DNA from: Devosia beringensis
GTDB taxonomy: Bacteria > Pseudomonadota > Alphaproteobacteria > Rhizobiales > Devosiaceae
Assembly: GCF_014926585.1 (NCBI RefSeq)
Contig: NZ_CP045422.1
Coordinates: 124,001-188,000, forward strand
DNA length: 64,000 bases
Direction of reading: 5' to 3'
A program made the translations under genes and the position numbers. Position 1 is the first letter of the stretch; the number at the start of each line of letters is the position of its first letter. The notes beneath the pieces are model-generated. The model made no database searches and was not told the origin of the DNA. It saw only the letters and a program-made list of their open reading frames with translations. Of the stretch, positions 36,190 through 44,654 are shown piece after piece.

Positions 36190-36798
36190 ATGTTTTCTGG
36201 CGCACAGATTTCCCTTTATCCCATGACCGGCGATTTCGTCGGCGTCATCACCAGCGCCTTGAGCGCGCTCGATCCCTATCGCGAGAGGCTGCGCATCGAG
36301 ACCGATGATGTCTCGACGCTGCTGGTAGGGCCGCCCGAGGTGCTGTTCCCGGCCATGCGCGACCTGTTCAGTGCGGCGGCCGGAACCGGCGTGCACTGCG
36401 TGCTGTCCGCCACCATCTCGCGCGGCTGCCCCGGCGAACCGGACGATGCCATCTGCCAGTCGGGCCAGTTCGAGGGCCCGCTTGCCGCCCTGTCCGAGCG
36501 ACAGGCCAGTGCCCTCGATGCAGTGCGCACGGCGCCCGACATGGGTGTGTCCTCGGTGGCCCAGTTCTCGCTTTACGTGATGGGCCAGGGCGACCACATG
36601 GCGGAGATCTATGGCTGCATCGACTTCCTCAAGCAGTCCGGCACCTTCGAAAAGTCCAAGCACTTCGCCACCAAGCTCAGCGGCGATACGGGGGCGCTGT
36701 TCGCCACCCTGGAGCAGGGCTTCTGCCGCTTCGGGCCGCCCGAGGGCCATGTCACGATCGATCTGACGGTTTCGGCCAATAGCCCCAGCGCGCGCTGA
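36190..36798 (+). CDS. ykoF: YkoF-family thiamine/hydroxymethylpyrimidine-binding protein
   Basis: 202 residues made of two ferredoxin-like YkoF repeats: FSGAQISLYPMTGDFVGVI with VSTLLVGPPEVLFPAMRDLF in the first, and SSVAQFSLYVMGQGDHMAEIYGCIDF with KLSGDTGALFATLEQGF in the second. Bacillus YkoF binds thiamine and its HMP moiety in the cytoplasm. No signal peptide is seen. It is the first gene after the TPP riboswitch and 14 nt ahead of the permease gene, so it likely takes part in uptake or delivery of the pyrimidine precursor. Confidence 0.85.
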   Translation: MFSGAQISLYPMTGDFVGVITSALSALDPYRERLRIETDDVSTLLVGPPEVLFPAMRDLFSAAAGTGVHCVLSATISRGCPGEPDDAICQSGQFEGPLAALSERQASALDAVRTAPDMGVSSVAQFSLYVMGQGDHMAEIYGCIDFLKQSGTFEKSKHFATKLSGDTGALFATLEQGFCRFGPPEGHVTIDLTVSANSPSAR

Positions 36799-36812
36799 CG
36801 GAAGGTCGTTTC

Positions 36813-37610
36813 ATGTCGAGCCTTCCAGCCTTGCCGCGCCTGCTGGCGCGCCTTTTTCACCTTGCCGGCCCGGCCGTGGCCTCGGTCTCCGGGCTGATCC
36901 TCGGCTGGGAAGCCTATGTGCAGCTGTCGGGGATTTCGCCCACCGCCCTGCCCGCCCCGTCGCGCATCCTCACCCAGGCCTTTGAGCACCGGGACGCCCT
37001 GGCGCGTCACAGCCAGGCGACGCTGCAGGCCACGCTGTTCGGCTTTGCCGCGTCGCTGACCGCAGCCTTTGTGTTTTCGGTGCTGATCGATTTCTACCGG
37101 CCGCTGCGGCGGGCGCTGTTTCCGGTGCTGATCATCACCCAGACGCTGCCGCTGGTGGCGATTGCGCCGCTCATCGTGCTGTGGTTCGGCTTCGGGCTCA
37201 CTCCCAAGATCGTGCTGGTGGCGCTGGTGACCTTCTTTCCCATGCTGGTGGCCTTGGTCCAGGGCTATGACGCCACCGAGCGCGAGATCACCACGCTGCT
37301 GGCCTCGATGGGCGCCTCGCGCTGGCGCATCTTCGTGCTGGCCCGATTGCCATCGGCCCTGCCCTATTTCTTTGCCGGCCTGCGCATTTCGATCACCTAT
37401 GCCGTGGTCGCGGCGATCTTTGCCGAATATGCGGGGGCGGCGCAGGGGCTGGGCATCTACATCCTCAACGCCAAGAACAATTTCCGGCCCGATCTGGTGC
37501 TGGCGGCGGTGCTGGTCAGCTCGACGCTGACCCTGGCGCTGTTTGGCGCCACCGTGCTGCTGCAACGCGCCGCCATGCCCTGGACGCGGCTTTCTGGAGC
37601 GCGGCAATGA
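36813..37610 (+). CDS. thiX: Thiamine-precursor ABC transporter permease
   Basis: 265 residues, six membrane helices, of the SsuC/TauC/ThiX permease type. The N-terminus has LILGWEAYVQLSGISPTALPAPSRI, and the coupling loop EREITTLLASMGASRWRIFVLARLPSALPYFFAGL is typical. AAIFAEYAGAAQGLG is a conserved later motif. Membrane part of the HMP-type importer. It overlaps the ATPase gene by 4 nt. Confidence 0.88.
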   Translation: MSSLPALPRLLARLFHLAGPAVASVSGLILGWEAYVQLSGISPTALPAPSRILTQAFEHRDALARHSQATLQATLFGFAASLTAAFVFSVLIDFYRPLRRALFPVLIITQTLPLVAIAPLIVLWFGFGLTPKIVLVALVTFFPMLVALVQGYDATEREITTLLASMGASRWRIFVLARLPSALPYFFAGLRISITYAVVAAIFAEYAGAAQGLGIYILNAKNNFRPDLVLAAVLVSSTLTLALFGATVLLQRAAMPWTRLSGARQ

Positions 37611-38368
37611 GCCCGCCGCGCCTGCAGCTGGTCAATCTGCGCAAGAGCTTTGGCGCCGTCGATGTGCTGGCCGATATCAGCCTATCCGTGCAGCCGTGCG
37701 AGTTCGTCTCAATCCTGGGCCCGTCAGGGGCGGGCAAGTCGACCATCCTGCAGCTGCTGATCGGGGCCGGCGGTCCCGATGCCGGACAGATGCTGGTCGA
37801 TGGCGCTCCCCTGTCACCGTCGCGCCACCCCTTTGCCTTCATGCCCCAGGGCGATGCGCTGATGCCGTGGCGCCGGATCATCGACAATGCCACGCTGGGC
37901 CTGCAGGTGCAGGGCATGAACCGCCGGGCGGCGCGGGCCCGGGTCACGCCACTCCTGGCCGAGTTCGGCCTGGCCGGGTTTGAGCATCACTATCCGGCGC
38001 AGCTGTCCGGCGGCATGCGGCAGCGGGCCGCGCTGCTGCGCACGACGGTGCAGCAGCGGCCCATGCTGCTGCTCGACGAGCCGTTCGGCGCCCTTGATGC
38101 CCTGACGCGGGCGCAGATGCAGCGCTGGCTGGCCGGCATGTGGGATCGGCATCGCTGGACCGTGCTGCTCATTACCCACGATGTGCGCGAGGCGGTGCTG
38201 CTGTCCGATCGCATCTATGTGCTGTCGCAGCGCCCGGCCCGTATCGCGCGCCAGTTCATTGTGCCGCTGCCCCACCCGCGGCCCGCGCTTGGTTCGCCCG
38301 CGCTTGCGGCGATTGAGGCCGATATTCTGCAAACCCTGTTTTATCCGGAGGAAGAACCATGCCGATGA
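37607..38368 (+). CDS. thiZ: Thiamine-precursor ABC transporter ATP-binding protein
   Basis: 253 residues. Walker A GPSGAGKSTILQLLIG, Q-loop MPQGDALMPWRRIIDN, signature LSGGMRQRAALLRT, Walker B MLLLDEPFGALDALTR and H-loop ITHDVREAVLLSDRI match the SsuB/TauB/ThiZ group. It couples ATP hydrolysis to ThiX. It overlaps thiX by 4 nt and thiY by 10 nt. Confidence 0.88.
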   Translation: MSPPRLQLVNLRKSFGAVDVLADISLSVQPCEFVSILGPSGAGKSTILQLLIGAGGPDAGQMLVDGAPLSPSRHPFAFMPQGDALMPWRRIIDNATLGLQVQGMNRRAARARVTPLLAEFGLAGFEHHYPAQLSGGMRQRAALLRTTVQQRPMLLLDEPFGALDALTRAQMQRWLAGMWDRHRWTVLLITHDVREAVLLSDRIYVLSQRPARIARQFIVPLPHPRPALGSPALAAIEADILQTLFYPEEEPCR

Positions 38369-39366
38369 TCCGCACGCTTTTGGCCTTGGGCCTGGCGGCC
38401 ACCCTGGCCACCGCACCTGCGCAGGCTCAGCCTACGCCTGTAACCATGGCGCTCGATTGGACACCCAATACCAACCACATCGGCATCTTCGTCGCCCAGG
38501 CCAAGGGCTTTTACGACGAGGCCGGGCTTGATGTGCAGATCCTGCCCTATTCGGATACCTCCGCCGGGACGTTGGTGGCCAACCATGTCGCCGATTTCGG
38601 TATTCTAGGCTCCATAAGCCTGCTGACCCAGCGCACGGCCGGCGCGGACCTCGTGGCGACCTATGCCCTGGTCCAGACCGAAACCGGGCGGCTGGTGTTC
38701 AAGGCCGACCGGCAGGACATCCAGCGTCCGCGCGACCTCGACGGCAAGATCTATGCCGGCTTCGGCAGCGACTGGGAAAATGCACTGATCGGCACCATGA
38801 TCCGCCATGACGGGGGCGCCGGCGTGTTCGAGACCGTGACCCTGGGCACCTCGGCCTATGAGGCGCTGGCCAATGGCGCGGTCGACTTCACCCTGGAGGT
38901 CTATACCTGGGAGGGCGTCAAGGCCGAGCGCGACGGGCCGGCGCAACGCGCCTTCCGCTATGCCGATTTCGGGATACCGGACCAGCATACCAATTTCATC
39001 GGCACCAGCGACGCCTATCTGGCGGAACATCCCGAGACAGCCCGGGACTTTATCGCGGCTACCCAGCGCGGCTACCAATATGCCGTCGCCCATCCCGACG
39101 AGGCGGCCGATATCCTGGTTGCTGCCAATGCCGATGCGCTGCTCGACCGGGACTTCGTGCGGGCGTCGCTGCAGGCGCTCATCGACGGCCACTATCTGCA
39201 GGGCCCGGATGGCGCCGTGGGCACCATCGACCCGGCCAAGATGGCGGCGGTCGGCAAGTTTGTCTTTGAGGCCGGCATGCTCAAGGACGGCAATGGCGCG
39301 CCCCTGACGACCATGCCGGATGTCACCGCCTATTACTCCAATGACTATCTCGGCAACACGCCCTGA
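38359..39366 (+). CDS. thiY: ThiY-like (NMT1/THI5-type) substrate-binding protein
   Basis: 335 residues; signal peptide ending near ATAPAQAQ, then PVTMALDWTPNTNHIGIFVAQAKGFYDEAG. The DWTPNTNH segment is the signature of NMT1/THI5-like pyrimidine-precursor binding proteins; QILPYSDTSAGTLVANHVADFGI follows. It delivers a hydroxymethylpyrimidine-type thiamine precursor such as formylaminopyrimidine to ThiXZ. The start at 38359 has GGAGGAAG upstream. Final gene of the TPP-controlled operon. Confidence 0.9.
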   Translation: MPMIRTLLALGLAATLATAPAQAQPTPVTMALDWTPNTNHIGIFVAQAKGFYDEAGLDVQILPYSDTSAGTLVANHVADFGILGSISLLTQRTAGADLVATYALVQTETGRLVFKADRQDIQRPRDLDGKIYAGFGSDWENALIGTMIRHDGGAGVFETVTLGTSAYEALANGAVDFTLEVYTWEGVKAERDGPAQRAFRYADFGIPDQHTNFIGTSDAYLAEHPETARDFIAATQRGYQYAVAHPDEAADILVAANADALLDRDFVRASLQALIDGHYLQGPDGAVGTIDPAKMAAVGKFVFEAGMLKDGNGAPLTTMPDVTAYYSNDYLGNTP

Positions 39367-39385
39367 CCAGAGGTGGGCCTGCCCG

Positions 39386-41932
39386 CTAGGCGGCGTCCGC
39401 GCGCAGCTGGCGGGCGGGCCGCACCGACATCGCCGACCAGGTTGTCACCACACCGGTGGCGATGGTCACCACAACGGCGCCGACAACGACCGCAGCCACC
39501 GTCAGCAGATTGGGCGCAAAGGGAATGTCCATGACAAAGGTCAGGATGGCCCAGGCCGCAGACATGCCAAGGGCGGCGCCCATGAGGGCGGCGAGCAGGC
39601 CGAGCACGCCATATTCGACGAGGAAGGCGACCACCACGTCGCGGCGGGTGGCGCCCAGCACCTTCATGACCACGGCATCGGCCTCGCGCTGCCGGCGACC
39701 GACGGTCATGGCGCCGGCAAGCACCAGCACGCCCGATATCACGGCGAGGCTACCCACCAGGGCAACGGCATTGGCAAGGCTGGACAGGATGTCGTCGATG
39801 CGTTGGAGAGCATCGCCCACGGGCAGAAAGCTCAGCTTCGGGAAGGCCTGGCTCAGCCGGCTTTCCACCGCTGGCGCCGCCCCGTCGACAACGTCAATGC
39901 TGCCCATGATGGTCTGCGGCGCGCTTTCGACCACGCCGGGAGAGAACAGCAGACGGAAGTTCAGCCCGCCGGCGCGCCAGTCGATGGCCCGGAAACTGGC
40001 AATCGTAACTTCGATTGGCCGACCCGCGATGCTGATCGTCAGCTGGTCGCCCACCGACAGGTCCAGCGGTTCGCGCAATTCGGTACTGAGCGATACCAGC
40101 GGCGCGCCGGCATAGTCGGATGCCCACCAGGCGCCGTCGGTGACCGTTGACCCCTCCGGCAGGGTGCGGGCCCAGCTCAGGGCCGTGTCGCCCTCGAAGA
40201 GGTCGGCAATGTCGTCTGGCACCGGGCCGAGCTCGGCCGTGGGCGTTCCCTTGATCGACTCGATGGTGCCGCGCAGCATGGGGATGGTCGCGAGGGTTTC
40301 GATGCCGGGGTCAGCGGCGGCAAAGGCCTCGACCAGCGGCAGTTGCTCGCGGGGCATGTCGAGCAGCACGAAGGCCGGGGCATCGTCGGCGACGGCCCCA
40401 TCGATCTGGGCGCGCAGGTTCTGGTCGAGCAGCGTGATCATCAGCAGCAGGGCCAGGCCCAGCCCGAGCGACAGTACCACGACGGGGGCCGCTGCACCGG
40501 GACGGTGGATCGCCTTGATGGCCTGGCGCAGCGTGGCATTGGGCAGAGGCGGCAGGCGCCGCAACCCCGCCTGCAGCAGCCAGGCGGCCAGGCGCAGCAG
40601 GCCAAAGGCGAGTGCGGCGCCCGCCGCATACCAGAGCACCAGACATGGCGCGCCAGTGGTCAAGACTGCCAGGCCGGCAATGGCCGCCAGCGCTGCGGCC
40701 AGCGGAACGGCGGTGCGCCACTGGGCCAGGTCGCGCCAGCCCATGGGCGTGTCGGCGCCGGCAGGTGCACGAAACAGTTCGGCCGGCTTGAGCTTTTGCG
40801 CGCTGCGCAGCGGCAGCAAGGCGAAGGCAAAGCCGATCAGCAGGCCGAAGCCGGCAGCCGTCAGCAAGGCTACCCCATCAAGGGTCGGCGGCAGGTCGAT
40901 GGCCAACATGCCCGACAGAACCGGCAGTGCCACAAGGCTGGTCACGGCGCCCAGCAGCACGCCCAGCAGCACGCCGGCCAGCGACAAGACCAAGATCTGG
41001 GTGAGGAAATGCACCATGATGCGGGCGCTGGTGGCGCCCAGGCTGCGCATGGTGGCGATCGAGGTCCGCCGCTCGGCAATGTAGGCGGCCACGGCATTGG
41101 AGACGCCGACACCCCCCACCAGCAGGGACGAGAGCCCGACCAGCGTCAGGAAGCGGGCGAAGAGGTCGAAGAAGCGCTTGAGATTGGCGGCCGCATCGGC
41201 AGGCCGGCGCAGATCCCAGTCGGCGTCGGGGAATTGGGCATCAAGCGCCGTGATGGCAGCATCGGCGTCGCCGTCCTGCAGCATGACCTTGTAGCCATAG
41301 CGGCTGAGCACGCCGGCCTGGTTCAGGCCCGCCCCGGCCAGGGCAGAATCGGCGATGATGGCGGGGATGCCGAGCTGAAAGCCCTGCGCCGCCTGGTCAG
41401 GCACGCCGAGCAGCGTGGCGCGGATGACAAAATCGGCATTGCCGATGCGCATGGTGTCGCCCAGCGCCAGGTCCAGGCGGTCGAGCGCCCGCGGATCGAC
41501 CACCGCGCCCGGCAAGCCGTCCCGCATCGCGGTCAGTTCCGCCAGGGCGCTGCCGGTCGCCTCGGGCCCCAGCGTCACCGCGCCCAGCAAGGGGTAGCTG
41601 TCGCTGACGGCACGCAGGCTGAGCAGCAGGCTGGCGTCATTGCCGCTGGCGCGGGCATTGAGGTCGAGCACCCGGGCCGTCTGGCCAAGCTCGTCTATCG
41701 CGGCGCGCTGTTCGGGGGTGATGTCGGTGCCGCGACTGCGCACCTCGATATCGCCGCCCAGGATCACCCGGGCGTCGCGATCGACGGCCGACTGTAGCGC
41801 CGCGCCGACCGACAGGACTGCGGCGATGGCGCCGACGCCCAAAGCGAGGCAGGCCAGCAGAATGATGAACCGCCTCGCATCGCCGCGCAGGTCGAGCAGG
41901 GCGATGCGCATCCAGCCCATCAGGCGGCTCAT
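39386..41932 (-). CDS. FtsX-like ABC transporter permease (YbbP type)
   Basis: 848 residues with ten or so membrane helices: one near the N-terminus, then two FtsX blocks. The start ALLDLRGDARRFIILLACLALGVGAIAAV and VLGGDIEVRSRG-like text are typical of YbbP permeases. FtsX blocks are seen at LVGLSSLLVGGVGVSNAVAAYI and, near the C-terminus, at SLAVISGVLVLAGAMTVGRRQREADAVVMKVLGATRRDV. Large periplasmic domains separate them. In E. coli YbbAP sits beside tesA, as here. The role is probably extraction or export of lipid-like molecules, unproven. Confidence 0.88.
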   Translation of the reverse strand: MSRLMGWMRIALLDLRGDARRFIILLACLALGVGAIAAVLSVGAALQSAVDRDARVILGGDIEVRSRGTDITPEQRAAIDELGQTARVLDLNARASGNDASLLLSLRAVSDSYPLLGAVTLGPEATGSALAELTAMRDGLPGAVVDPRALDRLDLALGDTMRIGNADFVIRATLLGVPDQAAQGFQLGIPAIIADSALAGAGLNQAGVLSRYGYKVMLQDGDADAAITALDAQFPDADWDLRRPADAAANLKRFFDLFARFLTLVGLSSLLVGGVGVSNAVAAYIAERRTSIATMRSLGATSARIMVHFLTQILVLSLAGVLLGVLLGAVTSLVALPVLSGMLAIDLPPTLDGVALLTAAGFGLLIGFAFALLPLRSAQKLKPAELFRAPAGADTPMGWRDLAQWRTAVPLAAALAAIAGLAVLTTGAPCLVLWYAAGAALAFGLLRLAAWLLQAGLRRLPPLPNATLRQAIKAIHRPGAAAPVVVLSLGLGLALLLMITLLDQNLRAQIDGAVADDAPAFVLLDMPREQLPLVEAFAAADPGIETLATIPMLRGTIESIKGTPTAELGPVPDDIADLFEGDTALSWARTLPEGSTVTDGAWWASDYAGAPLVSLSTELREPLDLSVGDQLTISIAGRPIEVTIASFRAIDWRAGGLNFRLLFSPGVVESAPQTIMGSIDVVDGAAPAVESRLSQAFPKLSFLPVGDALQRIDDILSSLANAVALVGSLAVISGVLVLAGAMTVGRRQREADAVVMKVLGATRRDVVVAFLVEYGVLGLLAALMGAALGMSAAWAILTFVMDIPFAPNLLTVAAVVVGAVVVTIATGVVTTWSAMSVRPARQLRADAA

Positions 41933-42603
41933 GCCGGGACGCCCTGGATAACCGGAGACAGCCGGCCGTGATTCATGGCCAGCACGCGGTCGGCGCGCCG
42001 GGCCAGAGCCGGATCATGGGTGATGAGGAAGACCGCGGTGCCATTGTCCCGCGCCAGGGCGAACATCATGTCAATGACCCGGGCGCCGGTATCCTGGTCG
42101 AGATTGCCGGTCGGCTCGTCGGCCAGCAGCAGCTTGGGGCGGTTGACGATGGCGCGGGCCAGCCCGACGCGCTGCTGTTCGCCGCCTGACAGCGCGCTCG
42201 GCCGGTGATCGAGGCGGTCGGCGAGCCCGACTGCGCTCAGCGCGGCGGTGGCAGCGGCCATGATCTGGGCATAGGAACGGCCGCTCTCGGCGATCTCGAG
42301 CGCCAGCGCCACATTCTCCAGCGCGGTCATGGAGGGAATCAGGTGAAAGTTCTGGAACAGGATGCCCAGGTTCTGCCGGCGGAAAATCGCCAGTTCGTCC
42401 TCGCCGCGGCCGGTGACGGCGGTACCGGCGACGGTCACGCTACCGTCAGTTGCCTGTTCGAGCCCGCCCAGTACCATGAGCAGTGAGGTCTTGCCGCTGC
42501 CCGACGGGCCGACCACGGCGACGACCTCGCCCGGATCGATGCTGAACTCGATATCCTTGAGGATATGGAGCGGCGTCGCCCCCGACTGCAGGTGCAGGTT
42601 CAT
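41929..42603 (-). CDS. ABC transporter ATP-binding protein (YbbA/LolD type)
   Basis: 224 residues. Walker A GPSGSGKTSLLMVLGG, Q-loop FQNFHLIPSMTALENV, signature LSGGEQQRVGLARAI, Walker B LLLADEPTGNLD and H-loop ITHDPALARRADRV are intact. Belongs to the MacB/LolD/YbbA group, partners of FtsX-like permeases. It overlaps the permease gene by 4 nt and lies divergent from the TesA-like gene. Confidence 0.92.
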   Translation of the reverse strand: MNLHLQSGATPLHILKDIEFSIDPGEVVAVVGPSGSGKTSLLMVLGGLEQATDGSVTVAGTAVTGRGEDELAIFRRQNLGILFQNFHLIPSMTALENVALALEIAESGRSYAQIMAAATAALSAVGLADRLDHRPSALSGGEQQRVGLARAIVNRPKLLLADEPTGNLDQDTGARVIDMMFALARDNGTAVFLITHDPALARRADRVLAMNHGRLSPVIQGVPA

Positions 42604-42697
42604 CCGGAGTCTCGACGACGGGGCTGCGCATGGGCGGCACTTTCTGGCTGGTCAGGTATTACACAGGTATGCGCTCTTGATGGAAAGCACAGTGACG

Positions 42698-43379
42698 ATG
42701 AACAAAATTCTCCGTGACAGGCTTCGCGGCCTCGCCTTGGCGGCGGCGTTTGCCCTTGCCGGCGTTGCCGCTGCCCCTTGCCGCCGAGCAGACGCTCATG
42801 CTTTATGGCGATTCTCTGATGGCCGGCCTGGGTCTTTCCGAACAGGATGGCTTTGCCGGCCGCCTGCAGGCGGAGCTGGGCGACGAAGTGACCATCGTCA
42901 ATGCCAGCGTGTCCGGCGATACCTCGGCCGATGGCCTCGCGCGGCTCGACTGGTCGCTGGGCGAGCGACCCGATGCCGTGGTGCTCGAGCTGGGGGCCAA
43001 TGACATGCTGCAGGGCCTGGACGTGGCTGCGATGCGCCGCAATCTGACGACCATGCTGGAGCGCTTCGCCGCCGAGGGCATTCCCGTGCTGCTGGTGGGC
43101 ATGCGGGCCAGCCCGAGTCTCGGCAGTGACTATGTGCAGGAATATGAGGCGGTGTTTCCCGAACTGGCCAGGCAGTTCGATACGGCATTTTACCCGTTCT
43201 TCCTGGATGGGGTGGTCACCGATGCAAGCCTGAACCAGGCCGACGGCATGCATCCCAATGCGGCCGGCGTCAGCAGAATCGTCCAGTCCATCCTGCCCTC
43301 GGTCAGCGCGCTGCTGAAATCTGCCGCTAGTGGCCTAGAGCCCGGCCGGCGGCATTGCGGGCTGTTCGGCCAGCGGTAG
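42698..43379 (+). pseudogene. tesA: TesA-like SGNH arylesterase/thioesterase with a +1 frameshift in the signal peptide
   Basis: The mature part is an intact SGNH hydrolase: LMLYGDSLMAGLG (nucleophile Ser), VNASVSGDTSADG (Gly), LELGANDMLQG (Asn) and DGMHPNAAG (Asp, His). The signal peptide starting MNKILRDRLRGLALAAAFALAG (ATG 42698) is in another frame. The break falls in a CCCC run at 42774-42777; removing one C joins the frames and gives a good cleavage site, ALAA-EQ. Either a sequencing error or a real inactivation. The family hydrolyses aryl esters and acyl-CoA or lysophospholipids in the periplasm. The C-terminus overlaps the converging MFS gene by 45 nt. Confidence 0.85.
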
Positions 43380-44573
43380 CCGGGCCAGGCGGATGAGGCG
43401 GAAGGCGACCAGCAGAGCCAGCAGCATGGCGCCGCCGCTGACCAGCATGACGCCATTCCAGCCCCAGGCGGTCCAGGCATAGCCGCCAATGGTGCCCAGG
43501 ACAGACGAGCCGAGGTAATAGGCAAAGAGATAGATCGCGGTTGCCTGGGCCCGACCGATCACGGCCCGGCGCGCCACCCAGGCGCTGGCAATGCCATGGG
43601 CGGCGAAATAGCCGATGGTGGCAATGGCCAGACCCAGGATGATGACGAGTGTCGACGGCACGGCGGTCAGCGCCACGCCCAGGGCCATGATTACCACGGT
43701 GGCCCAATAGACCTTGCGCCGCCCCAGGCGCTGCGCCAGCCCACCGGCAAAGGCCGAGCTCAGGCTGCCCAGCAGGTAGACGATGAAGATGGCGGCGATG
43801 GCCGAATGGCTGAGCGAAAAGGGCGGCAAAGCCAGCCGGAAGCCGGCATAATTGTAGAGGGTGACGAAACTGCCCATCAGCAGGAATGCCGAGGCGAACA
43901 GCCAGGGCAGTCCCGGATCGGTAAACTGCAGGCGGAGCCGCCGGACCAGTTCGCCCACGCGTAGCGGGCTGCGGGAGGAATGGCGCGGCGGCGGCAGCAG
44001 CCAGACCACGACCAGGGCCGCGAGAGCCACGGCCACGCCGAGCACGGCCAGAGCGGGCCTCCATCCCAGCCAGTCGGCCAGCACGCCGCTGACCAGGCGC
44101 CCGGCCATGCCGCCAATGGCGGTGCCGCCGATATAAAGCCCCATGGAAAAGCCCAAGGCCTCAGGCTCGATTTCCTCGGCCAGATAGACCATGGCCACTG
44201 CCGGCAGGCCGGACAGGGTCAGGCCCATCAGGGTGCGGATGGCGATCAGCCACCCCCAATCGGGCGCCCATGGCAGCAGCAATCCCAGCACGGCGGTGAG
44301 CAGGACAGCCCAGACCATCAGCGTCTTGCGGCCGATACGGTCCGAGACCCAGCTGGCCAGCAGCAGGGCCACGGCCAGGGTGGCGGTGGTGGCCGACAGG
44401 GCCAGCGAGCTCGCCCCGGCATCAAGCCCGAACTCGGTGGCAAAGATCGGCAGCAGGGGCTGCACCGAATAGAGCGAGGCAAAGACCGCAAAAGCCGAGA
44501 GAAAAAACGCGATATTGGCGCGCCAGAATGCCGCCGTACCCCGGCGGATCACCAGATCAGACAAGATGGGCAT
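43335..44573 (-). CDS. MFS transporter (YnfM/AraJ-like drug:H+ antiporter group)
   Basis: 412 residues with twelve membrane helices. The loop 2-3 motif A appears as LASWVSDRIGRKTLMVW, and a helix 5 motif C-like stretch as LSGLPAVAMVYLAEEI. A partial repeat of motif A in the second half is GGLAQRLGRRKVYW. SLYSVQPLLPIFATEFGLDAG near the N-terminus is usual for YnfM-like members. Such proteins export small molecules with proton exchange; the substrate is not predictable. Starts upstream of tctA on the same strand, 81 nt away. Confidence 0.88.
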   Translation of the reverse strand: MPILSDLVIRRGTAAFWRANIAFFLSAFAVFASLYSVQPLLPIFATEFGLDAGASSLALSATTATLAVALLLASWVSDRIGRKTLMVWAVLLTAVLGLLLPWAPDWGWLIAIRTLMGLTLSGLPAVAMVYLAEEIEPEALGFSMGLYIGGTAIGGMAGRLVSGVLADWLGWRPALAVLGVAVALAALVVVWLLPPPRHSSRSPLRVGELVRRLRLQFTDPGLPWLFASAFLLMGSFVTLYNYAGFRLALPPFSLSHSAIAAIFIVYLLGSLSSAFAGGLAQRLGRRKVYWATVVIMALGVALTAVPSTLVIILGLAIATIGYFAAHGIASAWVARRAVIGRAQATAIYLFAYYLGSSVLGTIGGYAWTAWGWNGVMLVSGGAMLLALLVAFRLIRLARLPLAEQPAMPPAGL

Positions 44574-44654
44574 CCCTTGAACGCGGCGGCATGATCAGGG
44601 CCAGGGCCCAACTATTGCATGGTGCGCGGCACTTGGCACCGCGCACCCGCTGTC

